This document shows, one piece after another, positions 50,003-59,198 of a DNA stretch of 64,000 nt. The DNA is from Pseudomonas viridiflava. Lineage in GTDB: Bacteria; Pseudomonadota; Gammaproteobacteria; Pseudomonadales; Pseudomonadaceae. The stretch spans positions 1-64,000 of the forward strand of contig NZ_UUON01000022.1 of NCBI RefSeq assembly GCF_900590885.1, read 5' to 3'. A program made the position numbers and the translations under genes. The number at the start of each line of letters is the position of its first letter. Position 1 is the stretch's first letter. The notes under the pieces are model-generated. The model did no database searches. It worked only from the letters and a program-made list of their open reading frames with translations, and was not told the DNA's origin.

Positions 50003-50092
50003 TTACCTTGTCTTGCTTAGACGCAGGCTACATGGCTTGGCCGCGTGAATCGCTTGCAGACCATCGATGTAGATACATTTCACGGTGTTCAT
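50003..50092 (-). CDS. Possible 29-residue small protein between flhF and fleN
   Basis: The reading frame starts at ATG 50092, eight bases after the flhF stop, with GGGCAGG immediately ahead, and ends 9 bases before fleN. The peptide begins MNTVKCIYIDGLQAI. It fills a 106-base gap in an otherwise tight operon. No family is recognised and it may be a non-coding leader for fleN. Confidence 0.25.
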   Translation of the reverse strand: MNTVKCIYIDGLQAIHAAKPCSLRLSKTR

Positions 50093-50099
50093 CCTGCCC

Positions 50100-51416
50100 T
50101 CAACCCACCCGCTTTGCCGGGTTGTGGTAGAGGTCGGCGAACATATCGGCCATCGCTTCCTCGCTAGGCTCTTCTTGCATTTGCACGCTGACTGCACGGC
50201 TGACCAACTGATGACGGCGCGGCAGATGCAGATCATCCGGGATCCGCGGGCCGTCGGTCAGGTAAGCAACCGGCAATTCATGACTGATGGCCAGGCTCAG
50301 CACCTCGCCCAGGCTCGCGGTTTCATCGAGCTTGGTGAGGATGCAACCGGCCAGGCCGCAGCGTTTGTAACTGTGGTACGCAGCGGTAAGAACCTGTTTC
50401 TGGCTGGTGGTTGCAAGCACCAGGTAATTTTTCGATTTGATGCCACGTCCGGCCAGGCTTTCGAGCTGCATGCGCAACGCCGGATCGCTGGCTTGCAGGC
50501 CGGCGGTGTCGATCAGCACTACGCGTTTGCGCAGCAGCGGGTCGAGGGCGTTGGCCAGGGACTGGCCCGGGTCTACGTGGGTCACCGACACATTGAGGAT
50601 GCGGCCCAGGGTCTTGAGCTGCTCCTGGGCGCCGATGCGGTAGCTGTCCATGCTCACCAGCGCAATGTTGTGCGCGCCGTACTTGAGCACATACCGCGCC
50701 GCCAGCTTGGCCAGGGTGGTGGTCTTGCCCATGCCGGCAGGGCCGACCATGGCGATCACACCGCCCTCTTCCAGCGGCTCGACTTCCGGGGTGACGATCA
50801 TGCGCGCCAAGTGCGCCAGCAACATGCGCCAGGCCTGGCGGGGTTCTTCGATTTCGGTGGTCAGCGCCAGCAGGTCGCGGGACAACGGGCCGGACAGGCC
50901 GATACGTTGCAGGCGACGCCACAGGTTGGCCTGCTGCGGCTTGCTGCCTTGCAGCTGGGTCCAGGCCAAGGAGCCGAGTTGTACTTCGAGCAGCTCGCGC
51001 AGGCCGTTGAGTTCAAAGCGCATCGAGTCGAACACACGCTGGTCGACTGCGGCAGCCGGGGCTGGCGCGGCAGGACGCGGCGGCTCTTTGAACGTAGGCT
51101 CAACCAGCGGCTCGGCGGCGGTCAGCGGCAGGCCGGCAAACAACTGGCGGTTGGTGGTGGCATCGCTGTCGCCACGCATGCTCAATTCAGCCTGGGCCGA
51201 GACGATGCGCGACGCGGTCTTGCGCAGCTCGTCTTCGAGCTCCATGTTCGGCACGCGCGGGGCCAGGGCCTGAGGGGTGTAATCCAGGGCAGCCGTCAGC
51301 TCGACACCGCCGGCAATACGACGGTTACCGATAATCGCGGCGTCGGCGCCCAGCTCATCACGGACCAGTTTCATGGCCTGACGCATATCGGCGGCGAAAA
51401 AACGCTTAACTTGCAT
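50100..51416 (-). CDS. flhF: Flagellar GTPase FlhF
   Basis: This 438-residue SRP-type GTPase has an N-terminal FlhF-specific region (MQVKRFFAADMRQAMKLV), a variable linker, then the NG domains with G1 MVGPAGMGKTTTLAKLA, DTAGLQ and TKLDETASLGE. It places the flagellum at the cell pole together with FleN. It starts 12 bases after the flhA stop. Confidence 0.94.
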   Translation of the reverse strand: MQVKRFFAADMRQAMKLVRDELGADAAIIGNRRIAGGVELTAALDYTPQALAPRVPNMELEDELRKTASRIVSAQAELSMRGDSDATTNRQLFAGLPLTAAEPLVEPTFKEPPRPAAPAPAAAVDQRVFDSMRFELNGLRELLEVQLGSLAWTQLQGSKPQQANLWRRLQRIGLSGPLSRDLLALTTEIEEPRQAWRMLLAHLARMIVTPEVEPLEEGGVIAMVGPAGMGKTTTLAKLAARYVLKYGAHNIALVSMDSYRIGAQEQLKTLGRILNVSVTHVDPGQSLANALDPLLRKRVVLIDTAGLQASDPALRMQLESLAGRGIKSKNYLVLATTSQKQVLTAAYHSYKRCGLAGCILTKLDETASLGEVLSLAISHELPVAYLTDGPRIPDDLHLPRRHQLVSRAVSVQMQEEPSEEAMADMFADLYHNPAKRVG

Positions 51417-51428
51417 AACCCACTACCC

Positions 51429-53558
51429 TCAGCCGTTCGGCCCTACTGTCGCGACGATAGTCACTTGCTTATTGTCAGGAATTTCCTGATAAGCCAAAAC
51501 GTGCAAATTCGGTACTGCCAGGCGTCCAAACCGCGACAACATCGCCCGGACGGGGCCCGCCACCAGCAGAATCACCGGTTGGCCCTGCATCTCCTGGCGC
51601 TGTGCGGCGTCGATCAACGAACGCTGCAGCTTCTCAGCCATGCTTGGCTCCAGCAGAACGCCCTCTTCCTGGCCTTGTCCTGCCTTCTGAATACTATTGA
51701 GCAATATTTGTTCCAACCTTGGTTCCAAGGTGATAACAGGCAGCTCGGAGTCAAGCCCTACAATGCTTTGGACGATTGCGCGCGACAATCCGACGCGCAC
51801 CGCAGCCACCAGGGCGGCAGTATCTTGACTCTTGGCGGCATTGTTGGCGATGGCCTCGGCAATGCTGCGAATGTCGCGTACCGGCACCTGTTCGGCCAGC
51901 AGCGCCTGCAACACCTTGAGCAGCTGCGACAGCGACAGCACGCCCGGCACCAGTTCTTCCGCCAGTTTAGGCGACGCTTTGGCCAGCAAGCCCATCAATT
52001 GCTGGACTTCCTCGTGGCCAATGAGCTCGTGGGAGTGCTTGTACAGGATCTGGTTGAGGTGGGTGGCGACCACGGTGCTGGCGTCTACCACGGTGTAACC
52101 CAGCGACTGCGCCTGGCTGCGCTGGCTGATTTCGATCCACACCGCGTCCAGGCCAAAAGCCGGATCTTTGGCGGTTATGCCGTTGAGGCTGCCGAATACC
52201 TGCCCCGGGTTGATCGCCAGCTCGCGGTCCGGGTAGATCTCGGCTTCGGCCAGGATCACGCCCATCAGCGTCAAGCGGTAGGCGCTCGGGGCCAGGTCGA
52301 GGTTGTCGCGGATATGCACGGTGGGCATCAAGAAGCCCAGGTCCTGGGACAGCTTCTTGCGCACGCCCTTGATCCGCGCGAGCAATTGGCCACCCTGGTT
52401 GCGGTCTACCAGCGGGATCAGGCGGTAGCCGACTTCCAGGCCGATCATGTCGATCGGGGTCACGTCATCCCAGCCCAACTCCTTGGTTTCCTGGGCGCGG
52501 GCCGGGGATGGCAGCAGTTCCTGCTGGCGGGCGATCTCTTGTTGGGCGATGACTTTGACCTGGTTCTGCTTCTTCCAGAACAGGTAGGCGCCGCCGCCGG
52601 CGAGTGCGGCCATGGTCAGGAACGAGAAGTGCGGCATGCCCGGCACGATGCCCATGATCGCCATGATGCCCGCCGCCACGGCCAGGGCCTTGGGGGATGC
52701 GAACATCTGGCGGCTGATCTGCTTGCCCATGTCTTCGGAGCCCGACGCACGGGTCACCATGATCGCGGCGGCTGTGGATAACAACAGTGATGGCAATTGC
52801 GCCACTAAACCGTCACCGATGGTCAGCAAGGCGTAGACCTTGCCCGCATCGCCGAAGGTCATGCCGTGCTGGAAGATCCCCACGGCCATGCCGCCGATCA
52901 GGTTGATGAACAGAATCAGCAGGCCGGCGATGGCGTCACCGCGCACAAATTTGCTGGCACCGTCCATGGAACCGTAGAACTCGGCTTCCTGGGCCACTTC
53001 CAGGCGGCGGGATTTGGCCTGGTTCTGGTCGATCAGGCCGGCGTTGAGGTCGGCGTCGATGGCCATTTGTTTGCCGGGCATGGCATCGAGGGTAAACCGC
53101 GCGCTCACCTCGGAAATCCGCCCGGCGCCCTTGGTCACCACCACGAAGTTGATGATCATCAAGATCGCGAACACCACGATACCGACCACGTAGTTACCGC
53201 CGATCACCACCTCACCGAAGGCCTGGATCACCTTACCGGCAGCGGCGTGACCGTCCTGGCCGTGCAGCATCACCACGCGGGTCGACGCCACGTTCAGCGC
53301 CAGGCGCAGCAGGGTCGCCACCAGCAAAATCGTCGGGAACACCGCGAAATCCAGCGGCCGCAGCGCGTACACGCAGACCAGCAACACCACCACCGACAGG
53401 GCAATGTTGAAGGTAAAGAACACGTCCAGCAGGAACGGCGGCATCGGCAACATCATCATTGCCAGCATCACCAGCAACAACAACGGCACACCCAGATTGC
53501 CCCGCGAGAGGTCAGTCAGGGTGCCACGGGCCGTGCTGAGCATTTGAGAACGTTCCAC
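51429..53558 (-). CDS. flhA: Flagellar export gate protein FlhA
   Basis: This 709-residue FHIPEP-family protein has eight N-terminal membrane helices (about 20-315), the cytoplasmic FHIPEP-loop region (about 140-180, with RFTLDAMPGKQMAIDADLNAG) and a C-terminal export-substrate platform. It uses the proton gradient for flagellar protein export. I chose GTG 53558, giving MERSQMLSTAR..., because P. aeruginosa FlhA begins with the matching MDRTQLISTAR; AGGAA lies nine bases upstream. ATG 53543 is the alternative. A sigma-54 promoter and a leader hairpin precede it. Confidence 0.92.
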   Translation of the reverse strand: MERSQMLSTARGTLTDLSRGNLGVPLLLLVMLAMMMLPMPPFLLDVFFTFNIALSVVVLLVCVYALRPLDFAVFPTILLVATLLRLALNVASTRVVMLHGQDGHAAAGKVIQAFGEVVIGGNYVVGIVVFAILMIINFVVVTKGAGRISEVSARFTLDAMPGKQMAIDADLNAGLIDQNQAKSRRLEVAQEAEFYGSMDGASKFVRGDAIAGLLILFINLIGGMAVGIFQHGMTFGDAGKVYALLTIGDGLVAQLPSLLLSTAAAIMVTRASGSEDMGKQISRQMFASPKALAVAAGIMAIMGIVPGMPHFSFLTMAALAGGGAYLFWKKQNQVKVIAQQEIARQQELLPSPARAQETKELGWDDVTPIDMIGLEVGYRLIPLVDRNQGGQLLARIKGVRKKLSQDLGFLMPTVHIRDNLDLAPSAYRLTLMGVILAEAEIYPDRELAINPGQVFGSLNGITAKDPAFGLDAVWIEISQRSQAQSLGYTVVDASTVVATHLNQILYKHSHELIGHEEVQQLMGLLAKASPKLAEELVPGVLSLSQLLKVLQALLAEQVPVRDIRSIAEAIANNAAKSQDTAALVAAVRVGLSRAIVQSIVGLDSELPVITLEPRLEQILLNSIQKAGQGQEEGVLLEPSMAEKLQRSLIDAAQRQEMQGQPVILLVAGPVRAMLSRFGRLAVPNLHVLAYQEIPDNKQVTIVATVGPNG

Positions 53559-53594
53559 CAGCGGTATTCCTCGTGTTCCTTGAAGCAAAGTTTT

Positions 53595-53610
53595 GACGCC
53601 GAGAGGCGTC
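53595..53610 (-). other. Leader hairpin at the 5' end of flhA mRNA
   Basis: GACGCC-TCTC-GGCGTC forms a 6-bp stem with a 4-base loop. It starts about 3 bases after the transcription start expected from the sigma-54 promoter, so it would cap the 5' end of the message. It has no T-run and is not a terminator. Confidence 0.5.
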
Positions 53611-53623
53611 CTGGAGGCGGTAT

Positions 53624-53639
53624 TGCAAGAAGCCTTCCA
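53624..53639 (-). promoter_or_regulatory. Sigma-54 promoter of flhA
   Basis: On the minus strand TGGAAGGCTTCTTGCA fits the RpoN consensus TGGCACG-N4-TTGCW at the key GG and GC positions with correct spacing. The expected start is near 53613, 55 bases before flhA. FleQ/RpoN control of flhA is known in P. aeruginosa. Confidence 0.7.
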
Positions 53640-53753
53640 ACTTTTGCTTTCGCACTTGGATCGCTACAAACGCCCGAGCTTTATCAGCTGTAACCCCCTC
53701 CCACATTTGAATTTGTATGTGTCCAGTGCTGCCGGGGAACAATCAGTGAGCCT

Positions 53754-53957
53754 TCACGTGAGTCGCACGTTCTCGGCCTGCGGGCCTTTTTGTCCTGGCT
53801 TCACTTCAAACTCGACTCTTTTGCCTTCTTCGAGCGTTTTGAATCCATCCCCCTGAATAGCCGAAAAGTGTACGAACACATCCGCACCACCCTCGTCCTG
53901 AGTGATAAACCCAAAGCCCTTTTCCGCGTTAAACCACTTCACAATACCCGTTGCCAT
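53754..53957 (-). CDS. Cold-shock domain protein (CspA family)
   Basis: This 67-residue single cold-shock domain has intact RNA-binding motifs RNP1 (KGFGFIT, after GIVKWFNAE) and RNP2 (VFVHFSAI). It binds single-stranded RNA/DNA as an RNA chaperone. It sits inside the flagellar cluster, between flhB and flhA, an unusual place for a csp gene. A second, degenerate cold-shock-like gene lies 23 bases upstream. Confidence 0.9.
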   Translation of the reverse strand: MATGIVKWFNAEKGFGFITQDEGGADVFVHFSAIQGDGFKTLEEGKRVEFEVKPGQKGPQAENVRLT

Positions 53958-53980
53958 TGTCGTTCTCCGTCCACATATCG

Positions 53981-54181
53981 CTATATCTGCCTGATGCATA
54001 ACGCGTAAACACCCGCTGGCCGATGGATCATCTGCAGCGCCACTTTCAAACCCACCGAAAGCTGCACCTCGCCCGAACCGCGCCGATCGACCAACACTTC
54101 TTCCGCGCCGCCATCCAGCACAATCAAACCTTCGCCGGTTTGCGGATCGTAAGATTTGACCGTTCCCGTCACCACGCCCAT
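53981..54181 (-). CDS. Degenerate cold-shock-like small protein
   Basis: The 66-residue product starts [20 protein letters not shown], which follows the beginning of a cold-shock domain, but RNP1 aromatic residues are lost (GEGLIVL instead of GFGFI) and RNP2 reads VLVDR instead of VFVHF. It keeps the beta-strand pattern. AAGGAG five bases before the ATG shows that it is probably translated. It is in tandem with a normal cold-shock gene, 23 bases downstream, so duplication and divergence is likely. Nucleic-acid binding, if any, must differ. Confidence 0.7.
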   Translation of the reverse strand: MGVVTGTVKSYDPQTGEGLIVLDGGAEEVLVDRRGSGEVQLSVGLKVALQMIHRPAGVYALCIRQI

Positions 54182-54254
54182 GACTACTCCTTCTGCATCC
54201 TTTAACAGCGCGCACGCAGTACTGGCGGTTATAAAACCGCGAGAACGGGAAGCT

Positions 54255-54277
54255 GGCTACTGTCAGAGTTGACAGGT
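54255..54277. repeat. Palindromic short repeat, copy B
   Basis: CTGTCAGAGTTGACAG (54260-54275) with the same flanks as copy A at 7727-7749; one mismatch in 23 bases. It lies 31 bases after the flhB stop and 79 before the small cold-shock-like gene. Confidence 0.6.
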
Positions 54278-54307
54278 AGACGGGAGTTGACGACGAGTGG
54301 TAGAGCG

Positions 54308-55444
54308 TCAGGAATCGCGGCGCAAGTCCGGCGGGATCGGCAGGTCTTTGAGCGGGTCCGGGCGCTTGCCCTTGCCGGCGCGGTATTGGCGGATCTGATA
54401 GACATACGCCAGCACCTGGGCCACGGCCAGGTACAGCCCGGCGGGGATTTCCTGGTCGAGGTCGGTGGAGTAGAAGATCGAGCGCGCCAGCTCCGGCGAC
54501 TCCAGCAGCAGGATGTCGTTGGCCACGGCGATTTCGCGGATCTTGAGCGCGGTAAAGTCACTGCCCTTGGCCAGCAGCATCGGCGCGCCGCCTTTGTCGG
54601 GGTCGTACTTGAGGGCCACGGCGTAGTGCGTCGGGTTGGTGATGACCACGTCGGCGTCGGGCACCGAGGCCATCATCTTGCGCTGGGACATTTCCCGCTG
54701 CAGTTGGCGAATGCGCTGCTTGACCTCAGGGCGGCCTTCCTGGTCCTTGTGCTCGTCGCGCACTTCCTGCTTGGTCATCAGCAGTTTCTTGTGGCTTTCC
54801 CACAATTGGATCGGCGCATCCACGGCGGCAATGATGATCAGCCCGGCGGCCATCCACAGCGCGCTCCAGCCCACCACCTGCACGCTGTGAATGATCGCCG
54901 ACTCCAGCGGTTCATGGGCGATGCGCAGCAGGTCGTCGATGTCGGACGACAACACGCTCAAGGCCACGAACAGAATCAGGATGAACTTGGCCAGGGCCTT
55001 GAGCAGCTCCACCAGGGCCTTGGCGGAGAACATGCGCTTTAGCCCGGCCGCCGGGTTCATGCGGCTGAATTTGGGCGCCATGCTGCCCGCCGCGAACAGC
55101 CAGCCGCCGAGGGCGACCGGGCCGATCAGCGCGGCCAGCAGCAAGGTGATCAGAATCGGCTGCACCGCGAGGATCGCGATCTTGCCCGAGTGCAGCAGGT
55201 ATTGGCCCATGGAGTCGGGGTTGAGCAGCACGTCGCGGGGCAAGCTGAAGTTGTGTTTCATCAGCTCCAGCAGGTCCAGGGCCAACCCGCCGCCGTAGAT
55301 CAGCAGCCCGCCGGCACCGGCCATCATGGTGGCGACGGTGTTCAGCTCTTTGGAGCGGGCAATCTCGCCCTTTTCCCTGGAGTCCTTTTTACGTTTCTCC
55401 GTGGGGTCTTCTGTTTTGTCCTGACCACTCTCGCTCTCAGCCAT
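54308..55444 (-). CDS. flhB: Flagellar export switch protein FlhB
   Basis: This 378-residue protein has four membrane helices (about 32-52, 88-110, 145-165, 185-210) and a cytoplasmic domain with the self-cleavage site in [11 protein letters not shown]. Cleavage switches export from rod/hook to filament substrates. It begins 3 bases after the fliR stop and is the last gene of the fliLMNOPQR-flhB operon. Confidence 0.94.
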   Translation of the reverse strand: MAESESGQDKTEDPTEKRKKDSREKGEIARSKELNTVATMMAGAGGLLIYGGGLALDLLELMKHNFSLPRDVLLNPDSMGQYLLHSGKIAILAVQPILITLLLAALIGPVALGGWLFAAGSMAPKFSRMNPAAGLKRMFSAKALVELLKALAKFILILFVALSVLSSDIDDLLRIAHEPLESAIIHSVQVVGWSALWMAAGLIIIAAVDAPIQLWESHKKLLMTKQEVRDEHKDQEGRPEVKQRIRQLQREMSQRKMMASVPDADVVITNPTHYAVALKYDPDKGGAPMLLAKGSDFTALKIREIAVANDILLLESPELARSIFYSTDLDQEIPAGLYLAVAQVLAYVYQIRQYRAGKGKRPDPLKDLPIPPDLRRDS

Positions 55445-55447
55445 GGC

Positions 55448-56233
55448 TCAGCGCGCCCGTGCCAGATCACGTAAGAACTGCAAGGCGTCGGTCGCCAGCG
55501 GTTGATACTGATTGAGAATGTCAGCCAGGCCGACCCAGAAAATCCCCATGCCCAACACCAGGGTGAGCGGGAAACCAATCGAGAAAATGTTCAGTTGCGG
55601 CGCCGCGCGGGTCATCACGCCAAACGCGATGTTCACCACCAGCAGCGCGGTGATTGCCGGCAGCACCAGCAGCAGCGAGGCGCCTAATACCCAACCAAGG
55701 CGCCCGACCAGCTCCCAGAAATGATTGACCACCAGGCCCGAGCCCACCGGCAAAGTGGTGAAGCTTTCGGTGAGCACCTCGAACGCCACGAGATGGCCAT
55801 TCATGGCCAGGAACAGCAAGGTCACCAGCATGGTCAGGAACTGCCCGATCACCGCCGCCGATACGCCGTTGGTGGGGTCGACCATGGACGCGAAGCCCAT
55901 GCCCATCTGGATCGAGATGATTTGCCCGGCGACCACAAAGGCCTGGAAGAACAGTTGCAGGGAGAAACCGAGCATGGCGCCGATCAGGATCTGTTCGGCG
56001 ATCAGCATCAGGGCGCTGAGGTCGAGGGCATTGACCGGCGGCATTGGCGGCAAACCCGGCACCAGCACCACGGTGATGGCGACGGCGAAATACAGGCGCA
56101 CCCGGCGCGGGACCAGGGTGGTGCCAAACACCGGCATGGCCATCAACATCGCCGTGACGCGAAACAGCGGCAGGATGAAGGAGGCGACCCAGGTGCTGAT
56201 CTGGGTGTCGGTCAATGCCAGCAAAGACTGCAT
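55448..56233 (-). CDS. fliR: Flagellar export protein FliR
   Basis: This 261-residue membrane protein with about six hydrophobic segments is part of the FliPQR export gate. Typical segments are FRVTAMLMAMPVFG, GEYRLYFA-like YFAVAITVVLVPG, and QMGMGFASMVDPTNG. It starts 4 bases after fliQ and ends 3 bases before flhB. Confidence 0.93.
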   Translation of the reverse strand: MQSLLALTDTQISTWVASFILPLFRVTAMLMAMPVFGTTLVPRRVRLYFAVAITVVLVPGLPPMPPVNALDLSALMLIAEQILIGAMLGFSLQLFFQAFVVAGQIISIQMGMGFASMVDPTNGVSAAVIGQFLTMLVTLLFLAMNGHLVAFEVLTESFTTLPVGSGLVVNHFWELVGRLGWVLGASLLLVLPAITALLVVNIAFGVMTRAAPQLNIFSIGFPLTLVLGMGIFWVGLADILNQYQPLATDALQFLRDLARAR

Positions 56234-56237
56234 CGGG

Positions 56238-56507
56238 TCAGCCGATCAACTGCGGAATACTGCCGTACAGCTGCAGGATGTATTCCATGAAGGTCTGCAC
56301 CAGCCACGGGCCGGCGACGATCAGGGTGACCAGCATCACCAGCAGGCGTGGCAGGAAGCTCAGGGTCTGTTCGTTGATCTGCGTGGCGGCCTGGAACATC
56401 GCTACCAGCAGGCCGACCAACAGGCTCGGCACCACCAGCACGGCGACCATGATGGTGGTCAGCCACAGCGCTTCACGGAACAGGTCGACGGCGACTTCTG
56501 GGGTCAT
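56238..56507 (-). CDS. fliQ: Flagellar export protein FliQ
   Basis: This 89-residue protein has two membrane helices (about 15-38 and 52-75) and the conserved QATQINEQTLSFLPRLL segment between them. It is a component of the FliPQR export gate. The length is exactly that of the family. Confidence 0.94.
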   Translation of the reverse strand: MTPEVAVDLFREALWLTTIMVAVLVVPSLLVGLLVAMFQAATQINEQTLSFLPRLLVMLVTLIVAGPWLVQTFMEYILQLYGSIPQLIG

Positions 56508-56525
56508 GCTGCTTCACCTAACAAA

Positions 56526-57269
56526 TCAAACCCCTCCGAAACTGCCGGCCAACGTGCCGATAATCAGCGCCCAACCGTCCACCAGCACAAACAGCATGAT
56601 CTTGAACGGCAACGAGATGATCAGCGGCGACAGCATCATCATACCCATGGCCATCAGCACGCTCGCCACCACCAGGTCGATGATCAGGAACGGGATAAAG
56701 ATCATGAAGCCGATCTGGAACGCGGTTTTCAACTCGGAGGTGACAAACGCCGGCACCAGGATGGTCAGCGGCGCCTGGTCCGGGGTGGCGATGTCGGTCC
56801 GTTTGGACAGACGCATGAACAGCTCCAGGTCGCTGGAACGGGTCTGCGACAGCATGAAGTCCTTGATCGGGCCCTGGGCCTTGTCGATCGCGTCCTGGGC
56901 GGTCATTTTTTCCGCCAGGTAGGGTTGCAGGGCTTGCTGGTTCACCTTGTCGAATACCGGCGCCATGATGAACAGCGTCAGAAACAAGGCCATGCCGGTG
57001 AGGATCTGGTTCGACGGCGTCTGCTGCAGGCCCAGGGCCTGGCGCAGGATCGAGAACACGATGATGATCCGCGTGAAGCTGGTCATCAGCATCACGAACG
57101 CCGGGATAAAACTCAGCGCGGTCATGATCAGCAGGATCTGCAGGCTGACCGAATACTCCTGCGCACCTGCGGCGTTGGTGCCCAGCGTAATCGCCGGGAT
57201 CGACAACGGGTCGGCGCCAAATGCCAACGGCGCGGCCAGCAACAGCATGAGCGTCAATAAAACGCGCAT
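56526..57269 (-). CDS. fliP: Flagellar export protein FliP
   Basis: This 247-residue protein has a cleavable signal peptide (about 1-19), then four membrane helices, with family motifs [39 protein letters not shown] and [14 protein letters not shown]. It forms the core of the export gate with FliQ and FliR. ATG 57269 shares its A with the fliO stop (TAATG), so translation is coupled. Confidence 0.95.
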   Translation of the reverse strand: MRVLLTLMLLLAAPLAFGADPLSIPAITLGTNAAGAQEYSVSLQILLIMTALSFIPAFVMLMTSFTRIIIVFSILRQALGLQQTPSNQILTGMALFLTLFIMAPVFDKVNQQALQPYLAEKMTAQDAIDKAQGPIKDFMLSQTRSSDLELFMRLSKRTDIATPDQAPLTILVPAFVTSELKTAFQIGFMIFIPFLIIDLVVASVLMAMGMMMLSPLIISLPFKIMLFVLVDGWALIIGTLAGSFGGV

Positions 57270-57712
57270 TACTTCTTATCCTTCTGATCCTTGCCCAGCA
57301 ACTCCATCAGGCGCTGGGCGAATTCCGGCGTGGCCGGTTTGGACTGGTCGACATTCACCGGGGTCTTGAGCACGTGCAGCGGGGTGATGCGGCCAGGGGT
57401 GATGCCCAGCAGAATCTGTTCCCCGCCGACTTGCACCAGCACCAGCCGATCACGCGGGCCGAGGGCGCGGGAGCCGATCATTTCGATCACCTGCCCATTG
57501 CCCGGGCCGACGCTCTGCACACGGCGCAGCAGCCAGGCCAGTACGAAAATCAGCCCGACCACCAGCAGCAAACCCAGCACCAGCTGGGTCAGTTGCCCAC
57601 CGAGGCCACTGCTGGCCACCGGTGCGGCAGCCACGGCTGCTTGCGCAACCGGCTCGGCCGCCAGGGCGCTCAATGGCAGCGCCAGCAACAGTCCCGCCAT
57701 CGAACAGCGCAT
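57269..57712 (-). CDS. fliO: Flagellar export assembly protein FliO
   Basis: This 147-residue protein has an N-terminal signal-like segment, one strong membrane helix (about 40-62, [19 protein letters not shown]) and a small cytoplasmic domain with [21 protein letters not shown] (in parts). It helps FliP assemble. It starts 1 base after the fliN stop. Confidence 0.92.
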   Translation of the reverse strand: MRCSMAGLLLALPLSALAAEPVAQAAVAAAPVASSGLGGQLTQLVLGLLLVVGLIFVLAWLLRRVQSVGPGNGQVIEMIGSRALGPRDRLVLVQVGGEQILLGITPGRITPLHVLKTPVNVDQSKPATPEFAQRLMELLGKDQKDKK

Positions 57713-57713
57713 A

Positions 57714-58181
57714 TCAGCGCAACTTCTTGATGCGTTCGCTCGGGCTGATCACGTCCGTCAGGCGGATGCCGAACTTCTCGTTGACCACCACCACTTCGCC
57801 GTGGGCGATCAGCGTGCCGTTGACCAGCACGTCCAATGGCTCGCCGGCCAGGCGGTCCAACTCGATCACCGAACCCTGGTTGAGTTGCAGCAGGTTGCGG
57901 ATGTTGATGTCGGTGCTGCCGACTTCCATGGAGATCGACACCGGAATATCCAGGATCACGTCCAGGTTCGGGCCGTCGAGGGTCACCGGGTCGTTGTTTT
58001 TCGGCACGCTGCCGAATTCTTCCATCGGCAGGCGGTTGCCGGCCGGCGCGGTGGCGGCGTCAGCGGCCAGCAGCGCATCGATGTCGTCCTGGCCAACATC
58101 GCCGGTTTCTTCCAGGGCCGCAGCCCATTCGTCAGCCAGGGCCTGGTCTTCGGCGGAAGTATTATCGTGTTCGGTAGCCAT
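57714..58181 (-). CDS. fliN: Flagellar motor switch protein FliN
   Basis: This 155-residue switch component has a C-terminal SpoA/SurA domain (about 75-150, ILDIPVSISMEVGSTDI, ELDRLAGEPLDVLVNG). Before it lies an acidic N-terminal extension with VGQDDIDALLAAD (about 29-41), a motif like the CheY-binding N-terminus of FliM. I chose ATG 58181 (MATEHDN). It lies 39 bases after fliM. Confidence 0.94.
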   Translation of the reverse strand: MATEHDNTSAEDQALADEWAAALEETGDVGQDDIDALLAADAATAPAGNRLPMEEFGSVPKNNDPVTLDGPNLDVILDIPVSISMEVGSTDINIRNLLQLNQGSVIELDRLAGEPLDVLVNGTLIAHGEVVVVNEKFGIRLTDVISPSERIKKLR

Positions 58182-58220
58182 TACTTGTCCTCGGCGGAGC
58201 AAACATTCATTAAATAGGAG

Positions 58221-59189
58221 TTAGCGGCGGTTGATCGGCTCAACCACTTGCAGCGCCAGGTTGCCCTTGTGGGAACCGAGCTTGACCTTGAACGATGGCA
58301 CGCCATTGGCGCGCATGATCATTTCTTCCGGCAGCTCCACAGGGATGATGTCCCCCGGCTGCATGTGCAAAATATCGCGCAAACGCAACTGGCGACGGGC
58401 CACGGTGGCGCTCAGGGGTACGTCGACGTCCAGCAGGTCTTCGCGCAGGGCCTTGACCCAGCGTTCGTCCTGGTCGTCGAGGTCGGACTGGAAACCGGCG
58501 TCGAGCATCTCGCGCACCGGCTCGATCATCGAGTACGGCATGGTCACGTGCAGGTCGCCGCCACCGCCATCGAGTTCGATGTGGAAGGTCGACACCACAA
58601 TGGCTTCGCTGGGGCCGACGATGTTGGCCATGGCCGGGTTCACTTCCGAGTTGATGTACTCGAAGTTGACTTCCATGATCGCCTGCCAGGCTTCCTTCAA
58701 GTCGATGAAGGCCTGCTCCAGCACCATGCGCACCACCCGCAACTCGGTGGGCGTGAATTCACGGCCTTCGATCTTGGCGTGGCGGCCGTCACCGCCGAAG
58801 AAGTTGTCCACCAGCTTGAACACCAGCTTGGCGTCGAGGATGAACAGCGCGGTGCCGCGCAGCGGCTTGATCTTGACCAGGTTGAGGCTGGTGGGCACGT
58901 ACAGCGAGTGCACGTATTCACCGAACTTCATCACCTGCACGCCGCCCACCGCCACGTCCGCCGAGCGGCGCAGCATGTTGAACATGCTGATCCGGGTGTA
59001 GCGGGCGAAACGTTCGTTGATCATTTCCAGGGTCGGCATGCGTCCACGAACGATGCGATCCTGGCTGGTCAGGTCATAACTTTTGACGCTGCCGGGCTCG
59101 GCAGCCATTTCAGTCTGTACCAGCCCATCGTCGACGCCATGCAGCAGCGCGTCGATTTCATCCTGGGACAGCAGGTCTTGCACGGCCAT
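58221..59189 (-). CDS. fliM: Flagellar motor switch protein FliM
   Basis: This 322-residue protein has the N-terminal CheY-P-binding peptide LLSQDEIDALLHG (residues 6-18), a CheC-like middle domain (about 45-230, GGDGRHAKIEGREFTPTE region) and a C-terminal SpoA domain. It receives CheY-P and sets rotation direction. It follows fliL by 9 bases. Confidence 0.95.
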   Translation of the reverse strand: MAVQDLLSQDEIDALLHGVDDGLVQTEMAAEPGSVKSYDLTSQDRIVRGRMPTLEMINERFARYTRISMFNMLRRSADVAVGGVQVMKFGEYVHSLYVPTSLNLVKIKPLRGTALFILDAKLVFKLVDNFFGGDGRHAKIEGREFTPTELRVVRMVLEQAFIDLKEAWQAIMEVNFEYINSEVNPAMANIVGPSEAIVVSTFHIELDGGGGDLHVTMPYSMIEPVREMLDAGFQSDLDDQDERWVKALREDLLDVDVPLSATVARRQLRLRDILHMQPGDIIPVELPEEMIMRANGVPSFKVKLGSHKGNLALQVVEPINRR

Positions 59190-59198
59190 GTCGAGATC

